DNA from: Oceanobacter sp045430275
GTDB lineage: Bacteria > Pseudomonadota > Gammaproteobacteria > Pseudomonadales > Oceanobacteraceae
Direction: 5' to 3'
DNA: 64,000 nucleotides
Assembly (NCBI GenBank): GCA_045430275.1
Contig: JAILXU010000012.1
Coordinates: forward strand, 62,001-126,000
Part shown: one piece after another, positions 17,375 to 26,425 of the stretch
Position numbering within the stretch: position 1 is the first letter of the stretch
Layout: each line of letters begins with the position of its first letter
The notes under the pieces: model-generated
Seen by the model: the letters and a program-made list of their open reading frames with translations, nothing else
What the model was told of the DNA's origin: nothing
Databases searched by the model: none
Position numbers and translations under genes: made by a program

Positions 17375-17853
17375 TCGGAGCGCTTCTCTGCGCAGCCTGG
17401 GCACAGACCGGATAACTCCGCAATCTGGTTTTCAACCGACACGCCCAATTGCGCTTCGACCTTGGCGGCCAATGGCTCATACAACTGGCTGTCCAGCTCC
17501 TGGGCACAGCCGCATTCACGGCACAAAAAGAAACAAGTCGCGTGGGAATGCCCCGGCTGGGTACAGCCAACGTAAGCATTGATGGAAGTGAGGCGATGAA
17601 TCAGGCCCAGATCGAGCAAAAAATCCAGCGCCCGATAAACCGTCGGAGGAGCCGAATTAAAACCATCGGCGGCCAGCAAGGGCAACAGGTCGTAGGCTCC
17701 AACCGGTTTGTGACTCTGCCATACCAGTTCCAGCACCCGTTGGCGAACACGCGTCAGGCGTGCTCCCCGTTGCTCACACAAGGCACGAGCTTGACTGAGG
17801 GCGGCATCAACACAGGAGGAATGATTGTGTGGATGGTATACATTCTGAGTCAT
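17371..17853 (-). CDS. zur: Zinc uptake regulator Zur (Fur family)
   Basis: A 160-residue Fur-family repressor. The N-terminal winged helix includes LTRVRQRVLELVWQ and PTVYRALDFLLDLGLIHRL; metal-binding residues include HSHATCFFLCRECG and CPGC near the C-terminus. With zinc bound it represses zinc uptake. It heads the zur-znuC-znuB operon and is divergent from znuA, so the 55-base shared promoter region is its expected target. Confidence 0.95.
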   Translation of the reverse strand: MTQNVYHPHNHSSCVDAALSQARALCEQRGARLTRVRQRVLELVWQSHKPVGAYDLLPLLAADGFNSAPPTVYRALDFLLDLGLIHRLTSINAYVGCTQPGHSHATCFFLCRECGCAQELDSQLYEPLAAKVEAQLGVSVENQIAELSGLCPGCAEKRSE

Positions 17854-17867
17854 TTTCCGGGCCTTAG

Positions 17868-17880
17868 GTTATAATGTTGC
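17868..17880. promoter_or_regulatory. Candidate Zur box
   Basis: GTTATAATGTTGC in the 55-base gap between divergent zur and znuA matches 10 of 13 positions of a GTTATAATATAAC-type Zur core. On the minus strand the TATAAC within it could also serve as the -10 of zur, so a bound repressor would block transcription. One half is degenerate, hence modest confidence. Confidence 0.4.
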
Positions 17881-17908
17881 GATTTTACGATACCTCCAGC
17901 GAGAAACA

Positions 17909-18757
17909 ATGATCAATTCCCTGATGCCCCTCTGCATTGCGCTGCTGAGCCTCATCGCCCTGCCCATTCAGGCCGCCAAATCATCACAGGATACGCCTAA
18001 TGTTCTGGCCAGCGTTCATCCGCTGGCCTTGATCGCCGCATCAGCCGTTCCGGCGTCACGCCTGAAAACCCTGGTGCCTCCCGGCATGACGCCCCACGAT
18101 TTCAGCTTGCGCCCATCTGACATAGACCTGATTCAGGCGGCGGATATTGTGGTCTGGTCGGGCATCGAAAATGAGCCATATCTGAAAGGATTTGCCAAAC
18201 GCTGGCCTGATAAAATCTGGCTGGACGCCTCGCAAATGCGCACCACTCATATGAGTGATGACCCACACATCTGGTTTGCGCCTGAGCAGATGAAAGCCTT
18301 GCAAGCACGACTGGCCAGCTATCTTGGCGTGGACGCCGCTCCATTTTCCGAGGCCGTTGATCAAGCACTGAAAGAGAGTGACCAGATGCTGTCCGATGTC
18401 CGGGAACGTGGATTTTTTGTGTTCCACCGAGCTTATGATCACTGGGTCGATGCGCTGCAACTGAATCAACTGGGCGCATTCACCTTGTCGCCAGAACAGC
18501 GTCCTGGGCTACGTACCCTGCGCCAGATGCGCAAACAACTGGAACGTGGTGATGTGGTGTGCGTCTTCAGTGAGCCGGAATTCTCGCCCGCGCTGGTCGA
18601 CCGCCTGACCGACGGCATCGAGATTGGCCGCGATGAACTCGATCCAATGGCCATGAATATTGCACTCTCAGCCAGCGGTTACACCGACATGCTGCTGGAA
18701 ATGGCCAAACGCGCCCAGCGCTGCCTCAGTGCTACCTTGCCAGCAGCGGACTCCTGA
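17909..18757 (+). CDS. znuA: Zinc ABC transporter substrate-binding protein
   Basis: A 282-residue periplasmic metal-binding protein with a signal peptide ending near IQA-AKSS. Zinc ligands expected of ZnuA are seen as His in ASVHPLALIA, His in GMTPHDFSLRPSD, His in VFHRAYDHW and the C-terminal Asp/Glu region. The charged His-rich loop present in many ZnuA proteins is nearly missing: only RTTHMSDDPHIW remains. It is divergent from zur-znuCB and is presumably Zur-repressed. Confidence 0.93.
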   Translation: MINSLMPLCIALLSLIALPIQAAKSSQDTPNVLASVHPLALIAASAVPASRLKTLVPPGMTPHDFSLRPSDIDLIQAADIVVWSGIENEPYLKGFAKRWPDKIWLDASQMRTTHMSDDPHIWFAPEQMKALQARLASYLGVDAAPFSEAVDQALKESDQMLSDVRERGFFVFHRAYDHWVDALQLNQLGAFTLSPEQRPGLRTLRQMRKQLERGDVVCVFSEPEFSPALVDRLTDGIEIGRDELDPMAMNIALSASGYTDMLLEMAKRAQRCLSATLPAADS

Positions 18758-18786
18758 TCCGTCCTGTTCTGAACAAACCTGACAAC

Positions 18787-18827
18787 TTGCCTCAATCGGG
18801 CCGCTTTTGCGGGCAGGATTGAGGCAA
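18787..18827. terminator. Hairpin after znuA
   Basis: TTGCCTCAATC (18787-18797) pairs perfectly with GATTGAGGCAA (18817-18827); the loop itself contains GCCGC-TTTT-GCGGG. It lies 30 bases after znuA and before glmU. There is no U-tract, so it is a terminator-like or mRNA 3' end structure. Confidence 0.5.
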
Positions 18828-18929
18828 CGCACGCTTTCATTCCCGGAAGATTGGAACGGTAACACGCCTGTCGTTACACTGTTCGTCTTCATTGAATCCG
18901 GTACGAAACTGAAAAAGGAAGTGCTCCTG

Positions 18930-20309
18930 ATGACTCTGGCCGTTGTTACTCTTGCTGCAGGCAAGGGCTCCCGAATGAAATCTGACCTGCCCAAGGTACT
19001 CCACACACTCGCAGGCAAGCCCATGCTGGGCCACGTGCTCGACAGCGCGTCACAACTGGATCAAGCCATCCAGCACGTTGTGATTGGACACGGAGCTGAA
19101 ATCGTCGAGGAAACCTTTGCTGGTCAGGCGATTCAATGGGCCATGCAAACCGAACAAAAGGGCACAGGCCATGCCGTTGCCCAAGCCATGCCCAACGTCA
19201 CTGACGACGCTACCGTTCTGATTCTGTACGGCGATGTGCCCCTGATTGAAACAGCGACGTTGCAAGCTCTGCTGGAAGAGACGCATCACCAGATCGACAA
19301 TCCTGGCGGCCTGGCGCTGCTGACCGTTGAACTGGACGACCCAACCGGCTATGGCCGTATCGTGCGTGACGAAGCCGGTAACATTCAGGCCATTGTTGAA
19401 CACAAGGACGCCACACCGGAACAACTGGCCATTCAGGAAGTCAACACCGGCATTCTGGCCGCCTCTGCCGAACACCTGAATCGCTGGCTGCCCGCCCTGT
19501 CTTCCAACAACGCTCAGGGTGAATACTACCTGACCGACGTGGTTGCCATGGCCGTTACAGAAGGGGTGGCTGTTCGTGCGATTCATGCAACCTCTGAGGA
19601 TGAAGTTCAGGGCGTGAATGACCGGGTGCAACTGGCGCATCTGGAGCGTGTCTACCAATCCCGTGTCGCTGAATCCCTGTTGCGTCAGGGCGTCGCCATG
19701 GCTGACCCGGCTCGTATCGATGTACGCGGCCAGATCAGCGCCGGGCGTGATGTCTTCATTGACGTGGGTTGTGTGTTTGAGGGTGACGTGGTGCTGGAAG
19801 ACGGCGTTCGCATCGGGCCAAACTGCGTGATCAAAAATGCTCGTCTGGGACAGGGCACTCGTGTAGAAGCCTTCAGCATGATCGAGCAAGCCAACACCGC
19901 CGAAGACTGTGTGGTTGGCCCATACGCGCGCCTGCGCCCAGGTGCAGAGCTGTCCCAACAGGCCAAGGTGGGTAACTTCTGTGAGATCAAGAAATCCCTG
20001 ATTGGCAAAGGCTCCAAGGTTAACCATTTAAGCTACGTTGGCGATGCCGAACTGGGTGAGAACGTCAATGTCGGCGCGGGCACCATTACCTGTAACTACG
20101 ACGGCGTGAACAAGTTCAAGACCCTTATTGGCGATGGTGCCTTTATCGGTTCCAATTCCTCGCTGGTCGCCCCGGCCAATATTGGCGCAGGCGTGACCAT
20201 TGCTGCAGGCTCGGTAATTACCAGCCCGGTTGATGATCACCATCTGGCTGTGGCGCGTGGCCGACAGCGCAATATTTCTGGCTGGAAGCGCCCGAAAAAA
20301 GACGCCTGA
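18930..20309 (+). CDS. glmU: Bifunctional GlmU (UDP-GlcNAc synthesis)
   Basis: A 459-residue bifunctional enzyme. The N-terminal pyrophosphorylase has the nucleotide loop LAAGKGSRMKSDLPKVLH and the GD motif YGDVPL; the C-terminal left-handed beta helix (from ~residue 250) is the GlcN-1-P acetyltransferase, with YVGDAELGENVNVGAGTITCNYDG. It makes UDP-GlcNAc for peptidoglycan and LPS. Length matches E. coli (456). ATG 18930 with AAGGAAG upstream is chosen over in-frame upstream codons. Often found after the atp operon; here it follows znuA instead. Confidence 0.97.
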   Translation: MTLAVVTLAAGKGSRMKSDLPKVLHTLAGKPMLGHVLDSASQLDQAIQHVVIGHGAEIVEETFAGQAIQWAMQTEQKGTGHAVAQAMPNVTDDATVLILYGDVPLIETATLQALLEETHHQIDNPGGLALLTVELDDPTGYGRIVRDEAGNIQAIVEHKDATPEQLAIQEVNTGILAASAEHLNRWLPALSSNNAQGEYYLTDVVAMAVTEGVAVRAIHATSEDEVQGVNDRVQLAHLERVYQSRVAESLLRQGVAMADPARIDVRGQISAGRDVFIDVGCVFEGDVVLEDGVRIGPNCVIKNARLGQGTRVEAFSMIEQANTAEDCVVGPYARLRPGAELSQQAKVGNFCEIKKSLIGKGSKVNHLSYVGDAELGENVNVGAGTITCNYDGVNKFKTLIGDGAFIGSNSSLVAPANIGAGVTIAAGSVITSPVDDHHLAVARGRQRNISGWKRPKKDA

Positions 20310-20340
20310 GCGATCATGATTCCGAGCTGATCTGACACCA

Positions 20341-20362
20341 CCGGCCATTCACCGATGGCCGG
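20341..20362. terminator. Hairpin between convergent glmU and ABC-F gene
   Basis: CCGGCCAT and ATGGCCGG form a perfect 8-bp stem with a six-base loop in the 66-base gap between the converging genes. No T-run follows on either strand, so it may serve both genes as a weak or Rho-assisted end. Confidence 0.55.
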
Positions 20363-20375
20363 TATCAGGCTGGTG

Positions 20376-22271
20376 TTATTCCGCTGCCTCCATGGCTTCG
20401 GTCAGCTCCATCCATTCCATCTCCACGTCCTCCAGAGACGATTTTGCATCCGCCTGCTGACCCAGCAGGGTTTTGAGCTCTTCCTTGCGGCTGTCATCGT
20501 ACAGGCCGGTATCCGACAGGCGCTGTTCAATTTCGTCCAGTTGCTGCTGCCATTTTTCCATCTGCTTTTCCGCTGCCTGTTGCTTCTTGCGCAACGGTGC
20601 CAAACGCTGGCGGCGCTCGGCTTCCAAACGTTTCTGCTCTTTGCGATTGACACTCGGCAAAGCGGCAGCGGTATCTTCCGGGGCTTTATTGTCAGGTGCG
20701 GCAGATTGCTGATCCCGTTCCTGCAAATAACGATGGTAATCGTCCAGATCACCATCAAAGGCCGCTACCTGAGCCTGATCCACCAGCCAGTATTCATCCA
20801 CCGTCGCCTTGAGCAAATGGCGATCGTGACTGACGATCAGAATGGCACCGGGGAAACTTTGCAGCGCCAGGGTCAATGCCTCGCGCATTTCAATGTCCAG
20901 ATGGTTGGTTGGCTCATCCAGAATCAGCAAGTTAGGCTTCATCCAGGCCACACAAGCCAGCGCCAGACGGGCTTTTTCACCACCGGAAAATGGCTCGATT
21001 ACTTCCAGCGCCCGATCACCGTGGAAACCAAAACCACCGAGAAAGTTGCGGATTTCCTGATCACTGGCTTTCGGCCGCAAACGTTGCAAGATCAGGGAAC
21101 CACTGACGCTGGTGTCCAGTGATTCCAGTTGATGCTGGGCAAAGTACCCGATACGCAGATGCTCGCCCTGAGTACGTTCACCTCGAAGCAAGGGAATGTC
21201 TTCACACAGGGTTTTCAGCAGCGTCGATTTGCCCGCTCCGTTTGGCCCCAGCAAGCCAATCCGATGACCCGGCACCAGCGACAGTTTGACGTTCGGCAAC
21301 AGTGTGGTGTCACCGTAGCCCAGGTCAGCTTGTTGCAAGGTCAGCAATGGGCTGGACATCTGTTCATAACAGGGAAATTCAAAGCGAAATGGCGAATCCA
21401 CGTGCGCCGGGGCAATCAGCTCCATGCGCTGCAATTCTTTCAAACGGCTCTGAGCCTGCTTGGCTTTGGTCGCCTGAGCCCGAAATCGACTGACAAACTT
21501 CTCGATTTCCGCCACGCGAACCTGTTGTTTTTCATACAAGGTCTGCTGCTGTGCCAGCTTTTCTGCCCGCATCCGTTCATAGGTACTGTAGTTACCCGGA
21601 TACAGAGTCAGTTGCTGCTCATGCAGGTGGACAATGTGGTCGGCGACACCATCGATAAAGTCACGATCGTGAGAAATAAACAGCAAGGTGCCTGGATATT
21701 TGCGCAACCAGCCTTCCAGCCACAGGGTCGCTTCCAGATCCAGGTGGTTGGTGGGTTCGTCCAGTAGCAACAGATCGGATGGCATCATCAGGGCCTGAGC
21801 CAGATTCAGGCGAATACGCCAGCCACCCGAGAAGTCTTTGACCGCACGCTTCAGGTCATCATTGGAAAAACCAAGGCCGTGCAACAGCAACTCAGCCTTG
21901 ATTGGCACTTCGTAGCCTTTGTGCTGATCCATCTGATCCAGCCAGTGGGTCAACTGGTCATCATCAGCGGCGCTGGCAACACCCCGTTCAATGAGGCGAT
22001 ACTGTTTGTCACCATCCATGGCATAATCCAGCGCGCTACGATCGCTGGCCTCGACTTCCTGAGCCATATGGGCAATGCGCCACTTGGCCGGGATTGCCAA
22101 CTCGCCTCCATCCACGCCCAGCTCGCCGTTCAGCAGCGCAAACAGACTGGATTTTCCCGCGCCATTCGGCCCGATAAGGGCCAGCTTCTGACCATCATGA
22201 ACGCGTAAGATGGCGTCTTTCAGTAGCATTTGCGTTCCCCGTTGAAGGGAAACCTGATTAAATTCGATCAT
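20376..22271 (-). CDS. yheS: ABC-F family ATPase, YheS-like
   Basis: A 631-residue soluble protein with two ABC domains: Walker A GPNGAGKSS (~34-42) and GPNGAGKST (~340), signatures DFSGGWRIRL and PFSGGEKARL, Walker B LLLLDEPTNHLD and LLILDEPTNHLD. The linker between them is charged and helical (QSRLKELQRMELIAPAHVDSPFRF), and the C-terminus is a ~90-residue coiled coil rich in Lys, Glu and Gln. ABC-F proteins act on the ribosome; the YheS branch is inferred from the linker and tail. Divergent from a TIGR02444-type gene that accompanies yheS in many relatives. Confidence 0.9.
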   Translation of the reverse strand: MIEFNQVSLQRGTQMLLKDAILRVHDGQKLALIGPNGAGKSSLFALLNGELGVDGGELAIPAKWRIAHMAQEVEASDRSALDYAMDGDKQYRLIERGVASAADDDQLTHWLDQMDQHKGYEVPIKAELLLHGLGFSNDDLKRAVKDFSGGWRIRLNLAQALMMPSDLLLLDEPTNHLDLEATLWLEGWLRKYPGTLLFISHDRDFIDGVADHIVHLHEQQLTLYPGNYSTYERMRAEKLAQQQTLYEKQQVRVAEIEKFVSRFRAQATKAKQAQSRLKELQRMELIAPAHVDSPFRFEFPCYEQMSSPLLTLQQADLGYGDTTLLPNVKLSLVPGHRIGLLGPNGAGKSTLLKTLCEDIPLLRGERTQGEHLRIGYFAQHQLESLDTSVSGSLILQRLRPKASDQEIRNFLGGFGFHGDRALEVIEPFSGGEKARLALACVAWMKPNLLILDEPTNHLDIEMREALTLALQSFPGAILIVSHDRHLLKATVDEYWLVDQAQVAAFDGDLDDYHRYLQERDQQSAAPDNKAPEDTAAALPSVNRKEQKRLEAERRQRLAPLRKKQQAAEKQMEKWQQQLDEIEQRLSDTGLYDDSRKEELKTLLGQQADAKSSLEDVEMEWMELTEAMEAAE

Positions 22272-22306
22272 AATGAATCAACAGACTATAGAAATAAGGT
22301 ACAGCA

Positions 22307-22843
22307 ATGGCGGCGGAGTGTGCCACAGATCCAGTGGAGAACCCACTGTGGTGGTTTGCGCAGGAATTTTACCAGCAAGATGGAGTGGAAGCCGCATTGG
22401 TCGAACTTCAGGACAACTGGGAAGCAGATATCCTGCTATTACTGGCTGCATGCTGGCTCGGTATTGAGGGGTTCGACTGGCCTGGAGACGACGCGTCGTT
22501 TCAACAGGGGCTAGTGGATTACACCAGTTGGCGGGATCATATTGTGTTCCCGCTGCGACAAATGCGACGTACCTTGCCGAAAGAAGGGGAGCAGGGCTTT
22601 CGGTCACGCCTGAAGGCTCTGGAGCTGGAGTCAGAACAATTGGGGCTGGCCGGGCTGTTCAGCTTGCTCACGTCCGTCCCGGCTGACCGCTGGCAAGTCG
22701 ATCAGGCCCTGCTGGAAGAAAACCTGATGGCCATATTGACGCCGGAATCGCACCCATCTGAAGCGCAAGATGTCATGGTGTCAGCTGCCGTCGAGGTGCT
22801 GCTGACACAATTGATGGTCTACCATCAGAGCAAGGACGAGTAA
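22307..22843 (+). CDS. TIGR02444-family protein
   Basis: A 178-residue protein of the TIGR02444 (DUF2390) family, recognised by NPLWWFAQEFYQQDGVEAALVELQDNWEADILLLLAACWLG. The family is Trp-rich, helical, and of unknown function. It is divergent from the ABC-F gene, with which it is usually linked. AAGG lies seven bases before the ATG. Confidence 0.8.
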   Translation: MAAECATDPVENPLWWFAQEFYQQDGVEAALVELQDNWEADILLLLAACWLGIEGFDWPGDDASFQQGLVDYTSWRDHIVFPLRQMRRTLPKEGEQGFRSRLKALELESEQLGLAGLFSLLTSVPADRWQVDQALLEENLMAILTPESHPSEAQDVMVSAAVEVLLTQLMVYHQSKDE

Positions 22844-22951
22844 CCGTCCTTCAAGCCAACAAACAAGGCAATACACTAGGCAGAAATGCCCATACTTTCC
22901 ATATTGGTATCGTTAAACGGATGGGAACTGGTTCCTGGGAGCATTAAACAC

Positions 22952-23392
22952 ATGTTAACCACCAAAAGCTGGGTCACACTGGGATTATTGGTCGGAGGAG
23001 CCGTGGCTCTGCCGTATTTCATGAAAGGCCCGGACGACAAATCCCTGATGGACATGGTGCCGAACATTGACACGACCTTGTCGACCGAACAGACCCGACA
23101 GACGTATTACAAATGGAAAGATGCCAGCGGTGTCTGGCAATTCGGGGATAACCCACCGGAAGGCGTCCACAAGGTGGCCATCAATATTGATACTGCGGCC
23201 AACATATTGCAGCCGACCAACACACCGGCACCCAAATCGGAAAAGAATACCCAGCTCAAGGCCGACGTGCCCAAGCCGGGAACCAACGCGATTTTTAATC
23301 CGGGTGCTGCCAAGCAGGCTCTGGACGATGCCAAAGCCCTGCAAGGTGTGATGGAAGACAGGGTCAAATCCATCGACAGCGCTACCCGCTAG
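22952..23392 (+). CDS. DUF4124-domain protein with N-terminal anchor
   Basis: A 146-residue protein: one N-terminal membrane segment (TLGLLVGGAVALPYFM) and a DUF4124 motif, YYKWKDASGVWQFGDNPPEG, a small module found in gammaproteobacterial envelope proteins. The C-terminal part is Lys/Ala-rich. The start is placed at ATG 22952 with GGGAG upstream; an in-frame ATG at 22886 would add a poorly fitting extension. Function unknown. Confidence 0.7.
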   Translation: MLTTKSWVTLGLLVGGAVALPYFMKGPDDKSLMDMVPNIDTTLSTEQTRQTYYKWKDASGVWQFGDNPPEGVHKVAINIDTAANILQPTNTPAPKSEKNTQLKADVPKPGTNAIFNPGAAKQALDDAKALQGVMEDRVKSIDSATR

Positions 23393-23417
23393 CCATGGTT
23401 CATGACGAGTAACACGA

Positions 23418-23433
23418 CAGGTCTTCTGACCTG
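23418..23433. terminator. Short hairpin between DUF4124 gene and rsd
   Basis: CAGGTC-TTCT-GACCTG is a perfect six-base stem with a four-base loop located in the 43-base gap between converging genes. No U-tract; probably a bidirectional 3' end element. Confidence 0.45.
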
Positions 23434-23435
23434 CC

Positions 23436-23915
23436 TCAAGCCGGGCTGAGTTGCTCTCGATGCGCTGTGTGCAAGCGCTTGATCAACTGATCTTCCAGCT
23501 CGAAACGTTCTTCCAACGTTTCTCCCAATGCGGATAACTCGTCCGGCAAGGCCGCTAATGCTTCGAACGGGCAGTTACCATCGTATTGATCGTTGAAATC
23601 CACACAACGCCCGGTCAGGCGATCCAGCAGAGGAACCGTGGAGGCAGCAAATTCGACACCACCATCATCAAACTCCCGAGCCTCTGCCATGAGCTGCTCA
23701 TAGATTTCAAAGTGCCCGGCTGAGCAATAATCCATCATCGACTGACAAAAGGCCTGCATTCGTTCAGCGAAGGGAATACCAGTGCTATCCAAAGGCTTGC
23801 AGGAAGACAGCTCGTAATACTGAACGATCAGTTCCTTGCGACTGTTCAGCCAGGCATCGATCATTTTATGCACACCGCCCCAACGTTCCTGGGCTGTCTC
23901 AATTCGGTTCAGCAT
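23436..23915 (-). CDS. rsd: Anti-sigma70 factor Rsd/AlgQ
   Basis: A 159-residue helical protein matching the Rsd/AlgQ family (MLNRIETAQERWGGVHKMIDAWLNSRKELIVQYYEL; FCQSMMDYCSAGHFEIYEQL). Rsd binds region 4 of sigma70, favouring alternative sigma factors as growth slows; AlgQ in pseudomonads is also linked to alginate regulation. The gene is next to dsbB, a linkage seen in pseudomonads and relatives. Confidence 0.92.
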   Translation of the reverse strand: MLNRIETAQERWGGVHKMIDAWLNSRKELIVQYYELSSCKPLDSTGIPFAERMQAFCQSMMDYCSAGHFEIYEQLMAEAREFDDGGVEFAASTVPLLDRLTGRCVDFNDQYDGNCPFEALAALPDELSALGETLEERFELEDQLIKRLHTAHREQLSPA

Positions 23916-24024
23916 CTTCGCGTTCCTCTCCAGTCAGTATCCAACTGTTCTGACTATAGGCCGATCCAAAACCACGGTGCAAGTCTCATTTACCGCCACT
24001 CAACAAGAAAAGCACCGATATCAA

Positions 24025-24573
24025 TCAGGTGCTCTTTTCTTTCTCTTTGGCTTCCTCGTTGTCCTCATCTTTGTCTTCTTCACGCCAGCGCACAATCAAC
24101 GCCAGAGCACCAGAAACCGCAAACCAGAAGAACATCATGCGCGTCCACTCCGGCATGCTTTTACCCAGCATCATCCAGGAGACCTCAGCACAGTTGCCGT
24201 TGCCATGAAGCATGACTTTCCAGAGTTCGTCCATGGGCAGTGTTTCCAGCATGTAATCAAAGCTGGGGCCACAGGCTGGTACTTCTTCGGGAGGGAGACC
24301 TTGCAGGTAGACATGATGATCGGCCGTGACGTAGCCAAAAATGGCGGAACCAATCACAAACGCCAGGGCAATACGGGTTGGCCAGCGGTATTCATCCAGA
24401 ACATACGCGGCCAGAAAACCGATACCAATCAGCAGGGTAGCCAGACGCTGAACCATGCACAGCGGGCACGGTTCCATATACAGGTAGTATTCAAAATAAT
24501 AGGCCGTCGCCAGCAAGCTGGCGCACAGAGCGAAAGCGAGCAGATAGGCATAATGGAGCAATTTGAGATTCAT
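24025..24573 (-). CDS. dsbB: Disulfide bond formation protein DsbB
   Basis: A 182-residue inner-membrane protein with four hydrophobic segments. The quinone-linked pair is in EPCPLCMVQR and the second periplasmic pair in ACGPSFDYMLETLPMDELWKVMLHGNGNCAEVSW, as in DsbB. It reoxidises DsbA using quinone. The C-terminus carries a long acidic/Lys-rich tail (EEDKDEDNEEAKEKEKST). The ATG at 24573 (MNLKLLHYAYL) fits the family; the longer frame from 24642 adds a non-hydrophobic extension. Confidence 0.94.
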   Translation of the reverse strand: MNLKLLHYAYLLAFALCASLLATAYYFEYYLYMEPCPLCMVQRLATLLIGIGFLAAYVLDEYRWPTRIALAFVIGSAIFGYVTADHHVYLQGLPPEEVPACGPSFDYMLETLPMDELWKVMLHGNGNCAEVSWMMLGKSMPEWTRMMFFWFAVSGALALIVRWREEDKDEDNEEAKEKEKST

Positions 24574-24698
24574 AGACGATTCGCTTGATTGACTGACAAA
24601 CGGTGCGAGTGTATCACGCGCACCAGAGCGTTTTAGTGACACGATCAGGCATCACAACAGGCTTGTATAGTCCATCTCGTCCGGGTTTGGTTCCGCCT

Positions 24699-26282
24699 CT
24701 AGCGGCGCAGAAACTGCGCCAGATAGTCGTCAAAATTCAACGTATCAGAGCGTTCCAGTTCCGCCTGAGCCTGCAGTGAACGCTTCGCTTCGTCAGCCCA
24801 TTGTTGCTGCACCTGAGCATCCAGAGGCTGCGACAGGGTCGCACGATGCTTGAGAGCCTGCTGCAAGGTAAACTCGCTGAATTCCAGATTTTGTTCCTTA
24901 AGAGTATTCAGAACCTGTGCTGATGGCGTCAGGTCGCTGTCCGCCAGTTTCAGGCGTTGCTGATTGAGCGCATCCGTGTGGAAGGTGTGACCATTGGCCT
25001 GATCCATCAAGGATGCCAACGCGCTCATATCATCCAGCAGTGCTTCACCCCAGGCTGTCAGAGTGCGTTCCTGGCCGCCATCACTCAGAGTCAGACCCGG
25101 CTTGCGGCCTTCCATAACCGTGGCATTCAGGTTCTCCTGCATGCGTTCGTATTCCATTTCATCGCTATCCGGGCTGGAGTGCAGCAAGCAATAACACAGG
25201 AACAGATCCATAAAGGATGACTGTGGCACATCAATGCCCAGTGGCAAAAAGGGGTTCAGATCGGTACAACGCACTTCGATGTATTCAACCCCGAACTCTC
25301 CCAACGCTTCCAGTGGCTTCTCGCCATGACGCGCCACCCGCTTGGGTCGAACATCGCTGTAGAACTCGTTTTCAATCTGCAACAGGTTGGTATTGAGCTG
25401 TTTGTATTGGCCTTGTTCATCCTTGACGCCAATCCCCTGATACAACTCAACCGGCACGTTCACCGCTTCACCCAGCGTTTCAATGTAACTATCAACCTGG
25501 TTGTAACACACGCGCAAACTCGACTGGGCATTGCTCTGATAACCCAGATCACTCATGCGCAAGGAAGTCGCATACGGCAGGTACAACGTATGTTGATGCA
25601 GTGTGTCGAGCTGGTGTTTCTGACCGGCCAGGAAAGTGCTGCATACCGCTGGAGACGCGCCAAACAGATACACCAGCAACCAGGAATAACGGCGGAAATT
25701 ACGCAGCAAACCAAAGTAGCGCGATGAAATGTAATCCTGACGCGACATCGCAGCGGCATCCGGGTCAGCTTCCCGCAACAGATCCCACATCGCGTCTGGA
25801 ATCGAGAAGTTGTAATGAATCCCGGCAATGCACTGCATGATGCGGCCGTAGCGATGCCACAAGCCATGACGATAAATGTGCTTGAGTTGCCCGACATTGG
25901 AAGAGCCGTAGTCGGCAATCGGGACACTCAACTCCCCCTGCAAGATACAGGGCATGGAATTGGGCCAGATCAGCTCGGCTTCCATCTGGCTCAAGGTATA
26001 GCGATGCGCCATTTCCAGGTGAGCAATGGCTTCATGACCCGACTCAAAGACGGGCGTAATAAATTCCAGCAGCGCCTCGGAATAATCCGTGGTAATCGCA
26101 CCGTGAGTCAGCGCAGAGCCCAGACCTTTCGGGTGCGATTTCTGGCTGATAATGCCCTGATCATCGCACCTCAGACCTTCCTTCTCGATGCCACGCTGAA
26201 GCTGCGCGAGCAGATGGGTATACGGTGATTGATCCAGTAGCGCCAGGGCTTCCCGATAGGAAGTGTCAGTATAAGCGGTCAA
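24699..26282 (-). CDS. gshA: Glutamate-cysteine ligase
   Basis: A 527-residue gamma-glutamylcysteine synthetase of the gammaproteobacterial type, with LQRGIEKEGLRCDDQG, ITTDYSEALLEFITP and PKRVARHGEKPLEALGEFGVEYIEVRCTDLNPF. It does the first, rate-limiting step of glutathione synthesis. The start is a TTG at 26282, with no in-frame ATG nearby that would keep the conserved N-terminus; E. coli gshA also starts with TTG. Ribosome site is weak, suggesting low translation. Confidence 0.95.
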   Translation of the reverse strand: MTAYTDTSYREALALLDQSPYTHLLAQLQRGIEKEGLRCDDQGIISQKSHPKGLGSALTHGAITTDYSEALLEFITPVFESGHEAIAHLEMAHRYTLSQMEAELIWPNSMPCILQGELSVPIADYGSSNVGQLKHIYRHGLWHRYGRIMQCIAGIHYNFSIPDAMWDLLREADPDAAAMSRQDYISSRYFGLLRNFRRYSWLLVYLFGASPAVCSTFLAGQKHQLDTLHQHTLYLPYATSLRMSDLGYQSNAQSSLRVCYNQVDSYIETLGEAVNVPVELYQGIGVKDEQGQYKQLNTNLLQIENEFYSDVRPKRVARHGEKPLEALGEFGVEYIEVRCTDLNPFLPLGIDVPQSSFMDLFLCYCLLHSSPDSDEMEYERMQENLNATVMEGRKPGLTLSDGGQERTLTAWGEALLDDMSALASLMDQANGHTFHTDALNQQRLKLADSDLTPSAQVLNTLKEQNLEFSEFTLQQALKHRATLSQPLDAQVQQQWADEAKRSLQAQAELERSDTLNFDDYLAQFLRR

Positions 26283-26333
26283 GGTTCGTCTCGATTCAGG
26301 GCAAATGTCGGCGAATTATAGGGGAAAGCTGAA

Positions 26334-26366
26334 GGCAGAGTTAAGAGGCCAACGCCTCTCTCTGCC
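26334..26366 (-). terminator. Hairpin after tex
   Basis: GGCAGAG (26334-26340) with GAGGC (26345-26349) pairs with GCCTC and CTCTGCC (26354-26366), giving an interrupted long stem in the gap between tex and gshA on the minus strand. The U-tract is poor, so it may not be a full terminator. Confidence 0.5.
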
Positions 26367-26425
26367 GTCGAATGCCTGAAAAAGTCTGTTTAGCGTTAAC
26401 AAACCTTTCCAGTTTCGGTGTGGAT